Part shown: piece after piece, positions 9,756 through 19,642 of the stretch
How positions within the stretch are numbered: position 1 is the stretch's first letter
Layout of the letters: each line of letters opens with the position of its first letter
Assembly (NCBI RefSeq): GCF_010730575.1
Contig: NZ_AP022614.1
Location: forward strand, 1,860,001-1,924,000
Length of the DNA: 64,000 nt
Origin: Mycobacterium parmense
Lineage (GTDB): Bacteria; Actinomycetota; Actinomycetes; Mycobacteriales; Mycobacteriaceae
Direction of reading: 5' to 3'
Notes under the pieces: generated by a model
What the model was told of the DNA's origin: nothing
The model's input: the letters and a program-made list of their open reading frames with translations, nothing else
Database searches by the model: none
Made by a program: the position numbers and the translations under genes

Positions 9756-10193
9756 TCACCCACCCTGGATCACCGGGACCAACGGAAAGCCCGGCAGGTT
9801 CCGCACCACCGTCCACACCAGCGCGGCGAGCGCGATCGTCAGGGTTGCCGCCGGGGGCGCCGGCGCCATCCCGTTGCGCCGGCGCGCCAGCACCCACACG
9901 CCCAGCAGCGGCAGGCCCAGCAGCACGAAGACGTTGTCGTTGACCGCGGCCGCCATGTCGGCGTGCAGCAGGTCGTGCGTCATGCGCAGGCCGCCGCAGA
10001 AGGGGCAGTTCCAGCCGGTGAGCCACTTGAAGGGGCACAGCGGATACGCCGAGCCGGTGTCGTGCGGGTCGGCCAGGCCGACGTAGCCGAGCGCGCCGGC
10101 CAGCAGCACGCAAGTGCCGGCCGCGGTGGCCAGGCGACGACCGCCGACCCGGGAGCGCCGCGCATACACTGGCGCGGGCGGGTCAGGTGGCAT
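9756..10193 (-). CDS. DUF2752 small membrane protein
   Basis: A 145-residue protein with about three hydrophobic segments and the DUF2752 signature: CPFKWLTGWNCPFCGGLRMTH, with paired cysteines and a histidine, followed by HADMAAAVNDNV. The family is widespread in actinobacteria and has no known function; the CPxC-G-xR arrangement could bind metal or a lipid, which is a guess. It corresponds to Rv1616. The ATG lies inside the 3' end of the TM2 gene (11-nt overlap), so the two are translated together. Confidence 0.82.
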   Translation of the reverse strand: MPPDPPAPVYARRSRVGGRRLATAAGTCVLLAGALGYVGLADPHDTGSAYPLCPFKWLTGWNCPFCGGLRMTHDLLHADMAAAVNDNVFVLLGLPLLGVWVLARRRNGMAPAPPAATLTIALAALVWTVVRNLPGFPLVPVIQGG

Positions 10194-10566
10194 CGCGCAG
10201 CGGGAAGCCCCGCGGGTCGTTGACCTTGCCGGTCAGAATCAGCACGGCGTCGATGACGCCCCAGATCACGGCCCCGATGCCGCAGGTGACCAGGCCCACC
10301 ACCAGCTGCGCGATGCCCAGGCCGGTGTAGCCGAGGTAGATGCGGCCGATCCCCGCGATCGAGAACAGTCCGAGCAGCTGGAGCAGACCCGCGACGGTCT
10401 TGGACTTGTCCGAATAGGGCTGACCCGTCAGGGGATGGCGACCGTAGGGTGCGGACGGGTCGAAGTAGGGCCCGGGCGGCGGGTACTGCGGGTGGGGCGG
10501 CGGATAGCCGGGCGGCGGTAGGTATCCGCCGGGTTCACTGGGAGTCGGCCACGACGGATCGGTCAC
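10183..10566 (-). CDS. TM2 domain-containing protein
   Basis: The N-terminal third is a Pro/Gly/Tyr-rich cytoplasmic-type segment. It is followed by a TM2 domain: two membrane helices joined by the GIGRIYLGYTGLGIAQLV stretch, with a conserved short turn. TM2 proteins are common in actinobacteria and their role is not established. It corresponds to Rv1615. The start is uncertain: GTG at 10566 gives MTDPSWPTPSEPGG, while an ATG at 10578 and a GTG at 10599 would extend it by 4 or 11 residues. No start has a strong ribosome site. It overlaps the DUF2752 gene downstream. Confidence 0.8.
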   Translation of the reverse strand: MTDPSWPTPSEPGGYLPPPGYPPPHPQYPPPGPYFDPSAPYGRHPLTGQPYSDKSKTVAGLLQLLGLFSIAGIGRIYLGYTGLGIAQLVVGLVTCGIGAVIWGVIDAVLILTGKVNDPRGFPLRDAT

Positions 10567-10632
10567 GCCTGTCAGCATGCCAGATCCACGGCTGTTCACC
10601 CAGGTGTCAGGGAGCCCGGGGGCCTTGGCGGG

Positions 10633-11874
10633 CTAGGAGCCCGACGACCGTTTCCGCGGACGCGGCCACCGCCTCTTCGATCCCCCGCCGCCCTCGGTGG
10701 CTTTCGCGGGTTCGTCGGCCCCGGGTTCGGCCTCGGAAGCCTCGGAAGTCTCGGGCTCCGAAGTCTCGGGCTCCGAAGCCTCGGCCTGGGGAGGCTCGGC
10801 CTCGGAAGTCTCGGGAGCGTCCTCGTTTTCCTCGGGCGCCGCCTCCTCTTCGGCTGCGGCCGTCTCGGCAGCTTCGGCCTCGCGGGGCGCGACCTCCGGC
10901 GACTCCACCACGACCGTCGCCGGTTCGGCTTGCACCGCGACCGTCGCGGGCTCGGCGAGAGCCTCGGTCGCGGGCTCCGGCCGCTGCTGGGGCTCGCCGG
11001 CCGAAAAGTCGTTGCCGTGCAAGCTCTCGGGGGCTTCGCGGCCCTTGGGGGCCGCCATCATGTAGACGACGGCGCCGATGAAAACGAACGTCGCGGTGAA
11101 GACGTTGATCCGGATGCCGGCGATGTGGGTGGCGGTGTCGTCGCGCAGCAACTCCACGCAGAAACGCCCCACGCAGTAGCCCGCCACGTACAGCGCGAAC
11201 AGCCGCCCGTGACCGAGCGTGAACCGCCGGTCCGCATAGATGAGCACCGCGAAAACCAGGAGATTCCAGAGCAATTCGTAGAGGAACGTCGGCTGGACGA
11301 CGAAGGCGAGCTGCCCCGTCGAGACACCGTCGAGCGAATGCGGGTCGACGTATCCCGACGGGTCCCGGCGGTAGAAGATCTCCAGGCCCCACGGCAGCGT
11401 GGTCTCGCGGCCGTACAGCTCCTGGTTGAAGTAGTTGCCGAGCCGGCCGATGGCCTGCGCCAGGATGAGTCCCGGGGCCAGAGCGTCGGCGAAGGCCGGC
11501 AGCGGGATGCCGCGACGGCGGCACCCGATCCAGGTGCCGACACCGCCGAGCGCGACCGCGCCCCAGATGCCCAGGCCGCCGTCCCAGATGCGCAGCGCCG
11601 CGCCGAACCCCGCGCCGCCCGGACCCCAATAAGTCCGCCAGTCCGTTGCCAGGTGGTAGAGCCTGCCGCCGACCAAGCCGAACGGCACGGCCCACAACGC
11701 GATGTCGTAGATGACCCCGCGCTCGCCGCCGCGCGCCGCCCAGCGCCGGTCGCCGAGCACCAGGGCGACCACGATGCCGGCGATGATGAACAGCGCGTAG
11801 GCGCGGATGGGCAGCGGCCCGAGATGCCAGACGCCCTGCGGCGGGCTGGGAAAGTACGCGGGCAGCACGGTCAC
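10633..11874 (-). CDS. lgt: Prolipoprotein diacylglyceryl transferase with long acidic tail
   Basis: Lgt moves a diacylglyceryl group from phosphatidylglycerol to the lipobox cysteine of prolipoproteins, the first step of lipoprotein maturation in the cytoplasmic membrane. Recognisable are the N-terminal LPIRAYALFIIAGI, the WDGGLGIWG region and the Lgt signature QAIGRLGNYFNQELYGRE. The catalytic membrane body ends near residue 287. About 125 residues of low-complexity Glu/Ala/Pro/Ser sequence follow, ending in a basic patch (KRRWPRPRKRS). The GTG start overlaps the trpA stop as GTGA, so lgt is the last gene of the trp transcript. Corresponds to Rv1614. Confidence 0.93.
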   Translation of the reverse strand: MTVLPAYFPSPPQGVWHLGPLPIRAYALFIIAGIVVALVLGDRRWAARGGERGVIYDIALWAVPFGLVGGRLYHLATDWRTYWGPGGAGFGAALRIWDGGLGIWGAVALGGVGTWIGCRRRGIPLPAFADALAPGLILAQAIGRLGNYFNQELYGRETTLPWGLEIFYRRDPSGYVDPHSLDGVSTGQLAFVVQPTFLYELLWNLLVFAVLIYADRRFTLGHGRLFALYVAGYCVGRFCVELLRDDTATHIAGIRINVFTATFVFIGAVVYMMAAPKGREAPESLHGNDFSAGEPQQRPEPATEALAEPATVAVQAEPATVVVESPEVAPREAEAAETAAAEEEAAPEENEDAPETSEAEPPQAEASEPETSEPETSEASEAEPGADEPAKATEGGGGSKRRWPRPRKRSSGS

Positions 11875-12686
11875 GAGGCGGCCTCCCCGTCCCGGACCCC
11901 GGCGGCGAGTTCGGCGCTCAGTGCGCGCAGCGCGGGCAAGCCGCCGGCGCCGAGCGCCGACACCAGGGCCGACCCGACGATGACACCGTCGGCGTAGCCC
12001 CCGATCTCGGCGGCCTGTTCCCGCGAGCGCACCCCCAGCCCGACGCCGACCGGAATGTCGGACACCTCCTTGACCCTGCGCACCAATTGCGGTGCCGCGT
12101 TGGACACCGCGTCGCGCGCCCCGGTCACTCCCATCGTGGACGCCGCGTAAACGAATCCGCGCGACGCCTCGACAGTCATCACCAGCCGCTGCTGCGTCGA
12201 CGACGGCGCCACCAGGAAAATGCGATCCAACCGGTGCGCCTCGGATGCCGCGAGCCACTGCCCGGCTTCGTCGGGGATGAGATCGGGGGTGATGAGGCCG
12301 TGCCCGCCGGCCGCGGCGAGATCCCGCGCGAACGCGTCGACCCCGTACCGCAGCACCGGATTCCAGTACGTCATCACCACCGCGCGCCCGCCGGCCGCAC
12401 TGATCGCCTCGACCGCGGCGAGCGTGTCGCGAACCCGCACGCCCCCGTCGAGCGCGACCTCGGTGGCCTTGGCGATGGTCGGGCCGTCCATCCCTGGGTC
12501 GGAGTAGGGAACCCCGACTTCGATGATGTCGCAACCGGATTCGACGAGGGCGATCATGCCGGCCACCGACGTCGCCACGTCGGGATAGCCGGTGGGCAGG
12601 TAGCCGATCAGGGCCGCCCGGTTCTCGGCGCGGCAGGAATCGAAGACGGGCCCCAGCCGGCTCGTTTGGCTCTGTTCCACGGTCAT
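11871..12686 (-). CDS. trpA: Tryptophan synthase alpha chain
   Basis: TrpA cleaves indole-3-glycerol phosphate to indole and glyceraldehyde 3-phosphate and channels indole to TrpB. It is a TIM barrel of 271 residues with the signature region [19 protein letters not shown] (catalytic Glu and Asp) and phosphate-binding GVGLGVRS near the end. The ATG at 12686 overlaps the trpB stop as ATGA, which is why it is chosen over the longer upstream frame. The other end overlaps lgt by 4 nt. Confidence 0.96.
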   Translation of the reverse strand: MTVEQSQTSRLGPVFDSCRAENRAALIGYLPTGYPDVATSVAGMIALVESGCDIIEVGVPYSDPGMDGPTIAKATEVALDGGVRVRDTLAAVEAISAAGGRAVVMTYWNPVLRYGVDAFARDLAAAGGHGLITPDLIPDEAGQWLAASEAHRLDRIFLVAPSSTQQRLVMTVEASRGFVYAASTMGVTGARDAVSNAAPQLVRRVKEVSDIPVGVGLGVRSREQAAEIGGYADGVIVGSALVSALGAGGLPALRALSAELAAGVRDGEAAS

Positions 12687-13954
12687 CGTTCGTCGGGGCC
12701 CAACAGACCGAACCACTTCGCCGCGGTCTCGACGTCCTTGTCACCGCGCCCCGAAAGGTTCACCACGATGACCGCGCCCCGCCCCAATTCGCGACCGAGC
12801 TTGAGGGCTCCGGCGACAGCGTGCGCGGATTCGATTGCCGGGATGATGCCTTCGGTGCGGCACAGCAGGCGCAACGCGTCCATGGCCTCCGAGTCGGTGA
12901 TGGGCCGGTACTCGGCCCGCCCGGTCTCCCTGAGCCACGCGTGTTCGGGACCCACCCCGGGGTAATCCAAACCAGCTGAGATGGAATGGGATTCGATGGT
13001 CTGGCCGTCCTCGTCCTGCAGCAGGTAGGAGAACGATCCCTGAAACGCGCCGGGCGAGCCGCCGCTGAAGGTGGCCGCGTGCCTGCCGGTTTCGACGCCG
13101 TCGCCCGCCGCCTCGAAGCCGACCAGCCGGACACCGGGGTCGTCGATGAACGCGTGGAAGATCCCGATGGCGTTGGATCCGCCGCCGACGCAGGCGGTGA
13201 CGGCGTCGGGCAGCCGGCCCGCCGCGGCCTGGATCTGGACGCGCGTCTCCAGGCCGATGATGCGCTGGAAGTCGCGCACCATGGTCGGGAACGGATGCGG
13301 CCCCGCCGCCGTGCCGAAGCAGTAATAGGTGTTGTCGGCGTTGGTGACCCAGTCGCGGAACGCCTCGTTGATGGCGTCCTTGAGGGTTTTCGAACCGGTC
13401 TGGACCGAGACCACCTCGGCGCCCAGCAGTCGCATGCGCGCCACGTTGAGCGCCTGGCGCGCGGTGTCGACGGCGCCCATGTAGATCACGCAGTCCAGCC
13501 CCAGCAGTGCGCACGCGGTGGCGGTAGCGACCCCGTGCTGGCCGGCCCCGGTCTCGGCGATCACCCGGCGCTTGCCCATCCGCTGGGCCAGCAACGCCTG
13601 GCCGAGCACGTTGTTGATCTTGTGAGAACCGGTGTGGTTCAAGTCTTCCCGCTTGAGGAAGATGCGCGCCGAACCGGCGTGCTCGGACAGCCGGGCGGCC
13701 TCGTACAACGGCGACGGCCGGCCGGTGTAGTCGGCCTGCAGGCGATCCAGCGTCTGCAGGAAGTCGGGGTTGACGCGTTCCTTCTCGTAGGCGGCGGTGA
13801 CCTCCTCGATCACCGCCATCAGCGCCTCGGCGACGTAGCGGCCGCCGTACACGCCGAAGTGCCCACCCTCGTCGGGGTCGTGACGGGTGGGTTCGGCGAT
13901 GGCCGCGCTCGAAAGCGGAAGGTCCGGACGGGACCGGCGGGAGATGTCTACCAT
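12683..13954 (-). CDS. trpB: Tryptophan synthase beta chain
   Basis: PLP enzyme that condenses indole with serine to give tryptophan. It contains the PLP-lysine motif [13 protein letters not shown], the [10 protein letters not shown] loop with the catalytic Glu just before it, and the glycine-rich phosphate cup [10 protein letters not shown]. The core matches M. tuberculosis TrpB (Rv1612) closely from SAAIAEPT onward. The ATG at 13954 gives 423 residues; a TTG two codons upstream is the other option. About 69 nt separate it from trpC, the largest gap in this part of the operon. Confidence 0.96.
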   Translation of the reverse strand: MVDISRRSRPDLPLSSAAIAEPTRHDPDEGGHFGVYGGRYVAEALMAVIEEVTAAYEKERVNPDFLQTLDRLQADYTGRPSPLYEAARLSEHAGSARIFLKREDLNHTGSHKINNVLGQALLAQRMGKRRVIAETGAGQHGVATATACALLGLDCVIYMGAVDTARQALNVARMRLLGAEVVSVQTGSKTLKDAINEAFRDWVTNADNTYYCFGTAAGPHPFPTMVRDFQRIIGLETRVQIQAAAGRLPDAVTACVGGGSNAIGIFHAFIDDPGVRLVGFEAAGDGVETGRHAATFSGGSPGAFQGSFSYLLQDEDGQTIESHSISAGLDYPGVGPEHAWLRETGRAEYRPITDSEAMDALRLLCRTEGIIPAIESAHAVAGALKLGRELGRGAVIVVNLSGRGDKDVETAAKWFGLLGPDER

Positions 13955-14023
13955 CGCCAAGGCTCAACGCGCGGATGGCTCATCGGGTTCAACGTTTCGG
14001 CGCAGGGCTCTTCTAGTGGATGA

Positions 14024-14842
14024 CTAGCGAGCCGGTTTCGGACAGGACGGGTGGGTGCCCGCGGTGACCAGATCGGCAACCGCGGCGCGGGGGTCGCCAC
14101 TTTTGACCAGGCCCTCGCCGACCAGGACGGCGTCGGCGCCGGCGCCGGCGTAGGCCAGCAGGTCCCCGGTGCCCCGCACACCGGACTCGGCGATCCTGAT
14201 CACGTTGCTGGGCAGCCCGGGGGCGATGCGCGCGAAGCAATCCCGGTCGACGTGCAACGTCGCCAGGTCGCGGGCGTTGACGCCGATCACCCTGGCGCCG
14301 GCCTTCAGCGCGCGGTCCGCCTCCTGCTCGGTGTGCACCTCGACCAGCGCTGTCATGCCCAGCGATTCGGTGCGGTCGAGCATGGCCACCAGCGCCGACT
14401 GATCCAGCGCGGCGACGATCAGCAGCAGCATGTCGGCGCCGTGCGCCCGGGCCTCGTGAATCTGATAGGGCTGCACCACAAAGTCCTTGCGCAGCACGGG
14501 GATTGATACGGCGGCGCGCACCGCGTCGAGGTCGTCGAGCGAGCCGTGAAAGCACCGCTCCTCGGTCAGCACGCTGATGATGCGGGCGCCCCCGTCCTCA
14601 TAGGCGCGGGCCAGCTTCGCCGGATCGGCGATGGTCGCCAGGGAACCCGCCGAGGGGCTGGCGCGCTTGACTTCGGCGATGACGCCGATCCCGGGCTCGC
14701 GCAGGGCGGCCATGACGTCCAGCGGCGGCGCCGCCGCCGCCGCGGCCGCTTTGATCTCGGAAAAACTGATCAAGGCTTCGCGCGCGGCAACGTCGGCCCG
14801 GACTCCCTCGAGGATGGAGTCAAGCACTGTTGCCGGACTCAT
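14024..14842 (-). CDS. trpC: Indole-3-glycerol phosphate synthase
   Basis: Closes the indole ring from carboxyphenylaminodeoxyribulose phosphate. The 272-residue TIM barrel shows [13 protein letters not shown] (catalytic Glu and Lys), [13 protein letters not shown], and VIGVNARDL, then IAESGVRG near the end. The ATG has GAAGGGAAA about 7 nt upstream. It stands alone, not fused to trpF as in enterobacteria. No trpF is visible in the window, which fits the mycobacterial use of PriA for that step. Corresponds to Rv1611. Confidence 0.96.
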   Translation of the reverse strand: MSPATVLDSILEGVRADVAAREALISFSEIKAAAAAAAPPLDVMAALREPGIGVIAEVKRASPSAGSLATIADPAKLARAYEDGGARIISVLTEERCFHGSLDDLDAVRAAVSIPVLRKDFVVQPYQIHEARAHGADMLLLIVAALDQSALVAMLDRTESLGMTALVEVHTEQEADRALKAGARVIGVNARDLATLHVDRDCFARIAPGLPSNVIRIAESGVRGTGDLLAYAGAGADAVLVGEGLVKSGDPRAAVADLVTAGTHPSCPKPAR

Positions 14843-14964
14843 GCCTGTCGTTTCCCTTCGCCCTGTGACTGATCGTCACCTACGGCACTGCGTCGTCTGC
14901 AGGTCGCCTGACAACCTGTTGCGACGACGTCACTGAAGGGTAGCGGCCGTCGGCTCATGGCCCG

Positions 14965-15654
14965 TCACCGACCCTCGGTGTCCGGGCCGCCCGGGCGGTC
15001 GGTCGGGTCGCGACCCTCGTCCAGCGCGTCCCAGAGCACCCGCTCGGACACCTCCTGTTGCGCGGGCTCCCCCGCGGGACCGGCCGCGTCGGCGTCCCCG
15101 CGCCGTGCCGCCATCGAGCGGCGCGTCGCGGGCGCCGCGTATCTGTCCGCGCTCAGCCGCGACGCTCCGGAATCCGAAGCCGACCGCATCAACAGCACCG
15201 CCGCGACCAAACTGCACACGGCCGCGCCCACCGCGACGCCGGCGCCGACGTAACGACGCTCGCTGCCGACCAGCCACACCACCGACAGGTGGGCCAACTC
15301 GGCGCCGCGTACGGCGACGTCCGGGACCTTCCACAGGCTGATTCCCAGGTACGCGATCGCCAGGCTGGCCACCGCGAGCAGTCCCGCCAGCACCCGCAGC
15401 GGCCAGCCTCGCACGGCGATCGCGGCGACGGCCGCGGCCAGCATCAGCAGCGCCAGCGGCACCAGCGCCGTCGACCAGGCCGCGCCGGACAGGGTGACCT
15501 CCTTTGGCGGGCCGAGCCCGTCGAAGGACCGGACGATCACCCACGGCAGCCGCGACGCCACCCACAGCGCACCGGCGGCGAGGACCAGCAGCAACTGGGC
15601 GGCCCGCAGCATCACCCCGCCGGAGGATCCGCGGCCCGGCGCGGCGTCAACCAT
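14965..15654 (-). CDS. Trp-operon-associated membrane protein (TIGR02234 family)
   Basis: A 229-residue protein with about four hydrophobic helices and a charged C-terminal tail rich in Arg, Asp and Gly. It corresponds to Rv1610, placed between trpE and trpC in mycobacteria. The family (TIGR02234, tryptophan-associated transmembrane protein) is defined mainly by this genomic position; transport of tryptophan or an intermediate is a guess. The ATG at 15654 overlaps the trpE stop by 8 nt and gives MVDAAPGRG, so translation is coupled. Longer upstream starts in the same frame run antiparallel to no known sequence and are rejected. Confidence 0.85.
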   Translation of the reverse strand: MVDAAPGRGSSGGVMLRAAQLLLVLAAGALWVASRLPWVIVRSFDGLGPPKEVTLSGAAWSTALVPLALLMLAAAVAAIAVRGWPLRVLAGLLAVASLAIAYLGISLWKVPDVAVRGAELAHLSVVWLVGSERRYVGAGVAVGAAVCSLVAAVLLMRSASDSGASRLSADRYAAPATRRSMAARRGDADAAGPAGEPAQQEVSERVLWDALDEGRDPTDRPGGPDTEGR

Positions 15655-17185
15655 CTCGGCCCGCGTCCGGTGCGGCCAGCGTCTCGGCCGCCGCGATCGC
15701 GCTGAGCACCGCGCGGGCCTTGTTGCTGGCCTCGGTGAACTCGTACGGGCCGTTCGAGTCGGCCACCACCCCGCCACCGGCCTGCACGTAGGCGGTGCCG
15801 TCGCGCATCAGCGCGGTGCGGATGGCGATCGCGAAATCGGCGTTGCCGGCGAAGTCCAGGTAGCCGACCACACCGCCGTACAGGCCGCGGCGCGTCTTCT
15901 CGACCTCCTCGATGAGCTCCATGGCGCGCACCTTCGGCGCCCCGGACAGCGTGCCCGCGGGAAAGCAGGCCGTCACCGCGTCCAGGGCGGTCCGGCCCGC
16001 GCCGAGCATCCCGGTCACCGTCGACACCAGGTGCATGACGTGGCTGTAGCGCTCGATGTGGCTGTAGTCGTCGACGCGCACGGTGCCCGGCGCGCAGACC
16101 CGGCCGAGGTCGTTGCGGCCCAGGTCGACCAGCATCAGGTGCTCGGCGCGCTCCTTCTCGTCGGCGAGCAGCTCCTTTTCCAGCAGCTGATCCTCTTCCT
16201 CCGACTGCCCGCGCCACCGGGTGCCCGCGATGGGGTGGGTCGTCGCCCAGCCGTCGCTGACGGTGACCAGCGCCTCCGGGCTGGATCCCACGATCGAAAA
16301 GTCGGTCGCGCCATCGCCGTTCGGCACGTGCAGCAGGTACATGTACGGGCTGGGGTTGGTGGCCCGCAGCATCCGGTAGACGTCGATCGGGTCGGCGGGG
16401 GTGTCCATCTCGAACCGTTGCGAGGGCACCACCTGGAACGCCTCGCCGGCCGCGATCTGCTCGACGAGGTAGTCGACGATCTTGGTGTACTCCTCGGCGC
16501 TGCGCTGGGACCGGTGCCGGGGTCGGGGCCTGGCGAACGTCGCGACCGTCGACGGCAGCGGCTGACCGAGCGCCGCCGTCATCACGTCGAGGCGGGCGGT
16601 GGCGTCGTCGTAGGCCTCGTCGACGCGCTCGTCGGTGCCGTTCCAGTTCACGGCGTTGGCGATCAGCGTGATGGTGCCCTCGTGATGGTCGACCGCCGCC
16701 AGGTCGGTAGCCAGCAGCAGCAGCATCTCGGGCAGTTGCAGATCGTCGACGACCAGTTCCGGCAGGCGTTCCAGGCGGCGCACCATGTCGTAGGAGAAGA
16801 AGCCGACCATGCCGCCCGACAGCGGCGGCAGGCCGGGCGGCGCCCCGGTGGCCAGCAGTTCCAGGGTGTCCCGCAGCGCCTGCAGCGGCTCGCCGCCGGT
16901 GGGCGCGTCCCGGGGCGCGGCGCCCAGCCAGACCGCCTCGCCGTCGCGCACGGTCAGCGCCGACGGCGCCCCAGCCCCGATGAAGGACCACCGCGACCAG
17001 GACCGACCGTTCTCGGCGGACTCCAGCAAAAACGTCCCCGGGCGGTTGGCGGCGAGTTTGCGGTAGGCCGACAGCGGCGTCTCGGCGTCGGCCAGCACCT
17101 TGCGGGTCACCGGAACGACGCGGTGTTGCGCTGCCAGCAGGCGGAACTCCTCACGGGAGGTCGTCGCGGCGAGATGGTCGTGCAC
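15647..17185 (-). CDS. trpE: Anthranilate synthase component I
   Basis: Converts chorismate to anthranilate with ammonia from a TrpG subunit that is not in the window. At 512 residues its length is normal. The N-terminal tryptophan-feedback motif LLES (in [16 protein letters not shown]) is present, as is the chorismate-binding block with [31 protein letters not shown] and [12 protein letters not shown]. It is the first gene of the trp transcript. The GTG start is preceded by GAAAAT 6 nt upstream of the codon and no room for an attenuator leader peptide is seen, so a leaderless start is possible. Corresponds to Rv1609. Confidence 0.96.
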   Translation of the reverse strand: MHDHLAATTSREEFRLLAAQHRVVPVTRKVLADAETPLSAYRKLAANRPGTFLLESAENGRSWSRWSFIGAGAPSALTVRDGEAVWLGAAPRDAPTGGEPLQALRDTLELLATGAPPGLPPLSGGMVGFFSYDMVRRLERLPELVVDDLQLPEMLLLLATDLAAVDHHEGTITLIANAVNWNGTDERVDEAYDDATARLDVMTAALGQPLPSTVATFARPRPRHRSQRSAEEYTKIVDYLVEQIAAGEAFQVVPSQRFEMDTPADPIDVYRMLRATNPSPYMYLLHVPNGDGATDFSIVGSSPEALVTVSDGWATTHPIAGTRWRGQSEEEDQLLEKELLADEKERAEHLMLVDLGRNDLGRVCAPGTVRVDDYSHIERYSHVMHLVSTVTGMLGAGRTALDAVTACFPAGTLSGAPKVRAMELIEEVEKTRRGLYGGVVGYLDFAGNADFAIAIRTALMRDGTAYVQAGGGVVADSNGPYEFTEASNKARAVLSAIAAAETLAAPDAGRDG

Positions 17186-17296
17186 CGACCTATTTTCGCA
17201 GACGTCGGGAAAACACCCGCGACCGTGACGTCATGGCGCTTTCGACGGCGGTTTTTGGCCGAGCCGTCACGCTCGCGCCCGCCCTGGGCCCCGGCG

Positions 17297-17302
17297 TAGC
17301 GT
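17297..17302 (+). promoter_or_regulatory. Probable -10 box of a leaderless bcpB transcript
   Basis: TAGCGT matches the mycobacterial TANNNT -10 pattern and is followed by 7 nt and then the bcpB ATG. No ribosome site precedes the codon. This spacing is that of leaderless mRNAs in mycobacteria. Inferred by eye only. Confidence 0.5.
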
Positions 17303-17309
17303 CACCGCC

Positions 17310-17768
17310 ATGAAACCTGGTGACACCGTGGCCGACTTCGAGCTTCCCGACCAGACGGGGACGCCGCGCAAGCTCAGCGACCTGCTCTCCGGTGGACCGG
17401 TCGTCCTGTTCTTCTACCCGGCCGCGATGACGCCCGGCTGCACCAAGGAGGCGTGCCACTTCCGCGACCTGGCGGCCGAATTCGCCGACGTCGGCGCCAA
17501 CCGAGTCGGCATCAGCGCCGACCCGGTGAGCAAGCAGGCCAAGTTCGCCGACCTGCGCAACTTCGACTACCCGCTGCTGTCGGACGCCGACGGCGCGGTC
17601 GCCGCGCGATTCGGCGTCAAGCGCGGCCTGCTCGGCAAGCTCATGCCCGTCAAGCGCACGACCTTCGTCATCGACACCGATCGCACGGTGCTCGACGTGA
17701 TCTCCAGCGAGTTCAACATGGACACCCATGCCGACAAGGCGCTGGCGACGCTGCGGGGACGCGCTTAA
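17310..17768 (+). CDS. bcpB: Peroxiredoxin (BcpB family)
   Basis: A thioredoxin-fold peroxidase that reduces hydrogen or alkyl peroxides. The 152-residue protein has the AhpC/TSA N-terminus PGDTVADFELPDQTG and the active site FFYPAAMTPGCTKEACHFRD, with the peroxidatic Cys in PGC and a second Cys five residues later, the arrangement of atypical 2-Cys (Bcp/PrxQ) enzymes. It corresponds to Rv1608c. It is divergent from trpE and convergent, with a 16-nt gap, with the DUF5994 gene. Confidence 0.93.
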   Translation: MKPGDTVADFELPDQTGTPRKLSDLLSGGPVVLFFYPAAMTPGCTKEACHFRDLAAEFADVGANRVGISADPVSKQAKFADLRNFDYPLLSDADGAVAARFGVKRGLLGKLMPVKRTTFVIDTDRTVLDVISSEFNMDTHADKALATLRGRA

Positions 17769-17784
17769 GAGTCTGCGCAGGGGT

Positions 17785-18411
17785 TCAGTGAGCGCCGGCG
17801 GCCAGTTGTTGCCGCACGGCCTGCAGTATCGAGCCCGCGGCGAGGAACGCCGGTTTGGTCTGGTCCGCGGATTCGACGGGAAGGTCGGCGGCGCGACGCA
17901 GCACCATCAACGCGAGCGCGGTGTACGTCGCGTACGGCACGATCAGGAAGTTGGCCCGGGCCTGCGCGCCGTTGACCGTCATCACGTGCTGGCGCTTGTG
18001 CTCCCACCCGCGCCAGTTGAAGTCGGGCGGCCGTTGCAGCGGCGGCCAATTGACGTTGATCGAGCCGATCTCGCCGAGCAGCGGCGTCAGCACCGCGATC
18101 AGGCCGGGAAGTTCGTTGGTCATGCGGTCCGTGCGCGGCCACCACGCACCGTCGATCTCGCGGCCGAGCTCGCGCGCCACCGAAAGCCTCAGCGAGTCGA
18201 CTTTGCGCCGGCCCCTCAGCGGGTAGGTCACCGGAAGTTTCGCCGCGCGGAGCGCCTGCTGGTTATCGCCACGGTCAGCGGTTCCTTCCTCGACCGGCGT
18301 CGACCACCCCGCGGGCGCGGGACGACGGAGGAATCGCATTGCCCGCGGGTACCACCCGCCCGGTGGCGGTCGACCGCCACCGCCGACAACGAAACGGCTC
18401 AGAGGCGACAT
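17785..18411 (-). CDS. DUF5994 family protein
   Basis: A soluble protein of up to 208 residues. The part from about residue 72 has the DUF5994 pattern: RLSVARELGREIDGAWWPR, LPGLIAVLTPLLGEI, then NWPP and a WEHKRQHVM segment. The function of the family is unknown. The first ~60 residues are Gly/Pro/Arg-rich and may not be translated. Later in-frame starts are ATG at 18339 and GTG at 18231, and none has a clear ribosome site. From memory, the M. tuberculosis locus between bcpB and chaA has no such gene, so this looks like a lineage-specific insertion or retained gene. Confidence 0.7.
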   Translation of the reverse strand: MSPLSRFVVGGGGRPPPGGWYPRAMRFLRRPAPAGWSTPVEEGTADRGDNQQALRAAKLPVTYPLRGRRKVDSLRLSVARELGREIDGAWWPRTDRMTNELPGLIAVLTPLLGEIGSINVNWPPLQRPPDFNWRGWEHKRQHVMTVNGAQARANFLIVPYATYTALALMVLRRAADLPVESADQTKPAFLAAGSILQAVRQQLAAGAH

Positions 18412-18453
18412 TACGCCACGGCGGCGCCGTCAGCCCGGCACCCGGGGTCCGGC

Positions 18454-19545
18454 TCAGGGATTGATCGCCAAGAACACATAGGCGGCGAGCAGCACCAGGT
18501 GCAGCTCGCCCTGCAGCCGGGTGGCCCGCCCCGGCACCACGGTGAGCATGCTGATCACGACGGTCAGCGCCAGCAGGACCAGCTGCAGGGCGCCGAGCCC
18601 GAGGACCAGCGGCCCCTTCAGCCAGATCGACGCGAGGGCGATCGCCGGGATGGTGAGCCCGATGCTGGCCAGCGCCGAACCGTAGGCCAGGTTGAGGCTC
18701 GTCTGGATCCGTCCGCGCCGCGCCGCGCGCACCGCCGCGAGCGTCTCCGGCAGCAGCACCAGGGCCGCGATGACCACGCCGACGAACGTCTGCGGAAAGC
18801 CGGCGGCGGTCACCGCGTGCTCGACGGCCGGCGATTCCTTCTCCGCCAGGCCCACCACCGCCAGCAGGGCGAGCAGCAACAGCGCGAGGCTGCCCAGCGC
18901 CGCGCGGTTGGAGGGCGGATCGGCGTGGCTCTCGCCCTCGAGCAGGCGCTTCTGACCGCGCTGCGCGACCGGCAGGAAGAAGTCGCGATGCCGGATGGTC
19001 TGGGTGAAGGCGAACAACAGATACAGCCCCAGCGAGGCGACCGCGGCGAATGCCAGCTGGCCGGGCGAGAATTCGCGGCCGACGTGGCTGGTGGTGAACG
19101 CCGGCAGCACCAGGCTCAGGGTCGCCAGCGTGGTGAGGGTGGCCAGCGCGGCCCCGCTCCCCTCGGCGTTGAACAGGGTCACGCCGTAGCGGCGCGAACC
19201 CAGCAACAGCGACAGCCCGGCGATGCCGTTGGTGGTGATGATCACCGCGGCGAACACGGTGTCGCGGGCCAGCGTCGCCGCCTCGTTCCCGCCGGAGGCC
19301 ATCAGCTCGACGATGAGCGCCACCTCGATCACGGTCACGGCGGCGGCCAGCACCAGCGACCCGAAGGGCTCGCCCACCCGCGCCGCGACCACCTCGGCGT
19401 GATGGACACCGGCCAGCACCGCGCCGATCAGCAGCGCCGCGGCCAACACGACCAGCGCCGGGCCCAGCTCTGCGCCCCAGATCAGTGCCAGCACGACGAC
19501 CGAGAGCGGGGGCACCACCGCGGTCCAGGACACCCGTTTCAGCAT
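18454..19545 (-). CDS. chaA: Calcium/proton antiporter (CaCA family)
   Basis: A 363-residue cation exchanger with about eleven hydrophobic helices in two inverted halves, each carrying the acidic alpha-repeat expected of the family (AVTVIEVALIVELMASGGN in the first half, VIAALVLLPETLAAVRAA in the second). ChaA-type proteins export Ca2+ (or Na+) in exchange for protons. A hydrophilic loop near residues 205-220 divides the halves. It corresponds to Rv1607. Confidence 0.9.
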   Translation of the reverse strand: MLKRVSWTAVVPPLSVVVLALIWGAELGPALVVLAAALLIGAVLAGVHHAEVVAARVGEPFGSLVLAAAVTVIEVALIVELMASGGNEAATLARDTVFAAVIITTNGIAGLSLLLGSRRYGVTLFNAEGSGAALATLTTLATLSLVLPAFTTSHVGREFSPGQLAFAAVASLGLYLLFAFTQTIRHRDFFLPVAQRGQKRLLEGESHADPPSNRAALGSLALLLLALLAVVGLAEKESPAVEHAVTAAGFPQTFVGVVIAALVLLPETLAAVRAARRGRIQTSLNLAYGSALASIGLTIPAIALASIWLKGPLVLGLGALQLVLLALTVVISMLTVVPGRATRLQGELHLVLLAAYVFLAINP

Positions 19546-19630
19546 CGCCCGCCATTCTTGTGTAAAGCGGCGGCGAGCGCTCGGGGCGACGCGGCGGAAC
19601 GAACCGCGGTGGCCGCCGGGACCGGCTCAG

Positions 19631-19636
19631 TAGCAT
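19631..19636 (+). promoter_or_regulatory. Probable -10 box of a leaderless kinase transcript
   Basis: TAGCAT lies 6 nt before the ATG of the Ser/Thr kinase gene, matching TANNNT with leaderless spacing. No ribosome site is visible. By eye only. Confidence 0.45.
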
Positions 19637-19642
19637 GCTCAC

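Noticed and set aside
16830..17300. Trp attenuator or T-box leader before trpE
   Set aside because: There is no Trp-codon leader peptide and no room between the likely promoter and the GTG start.
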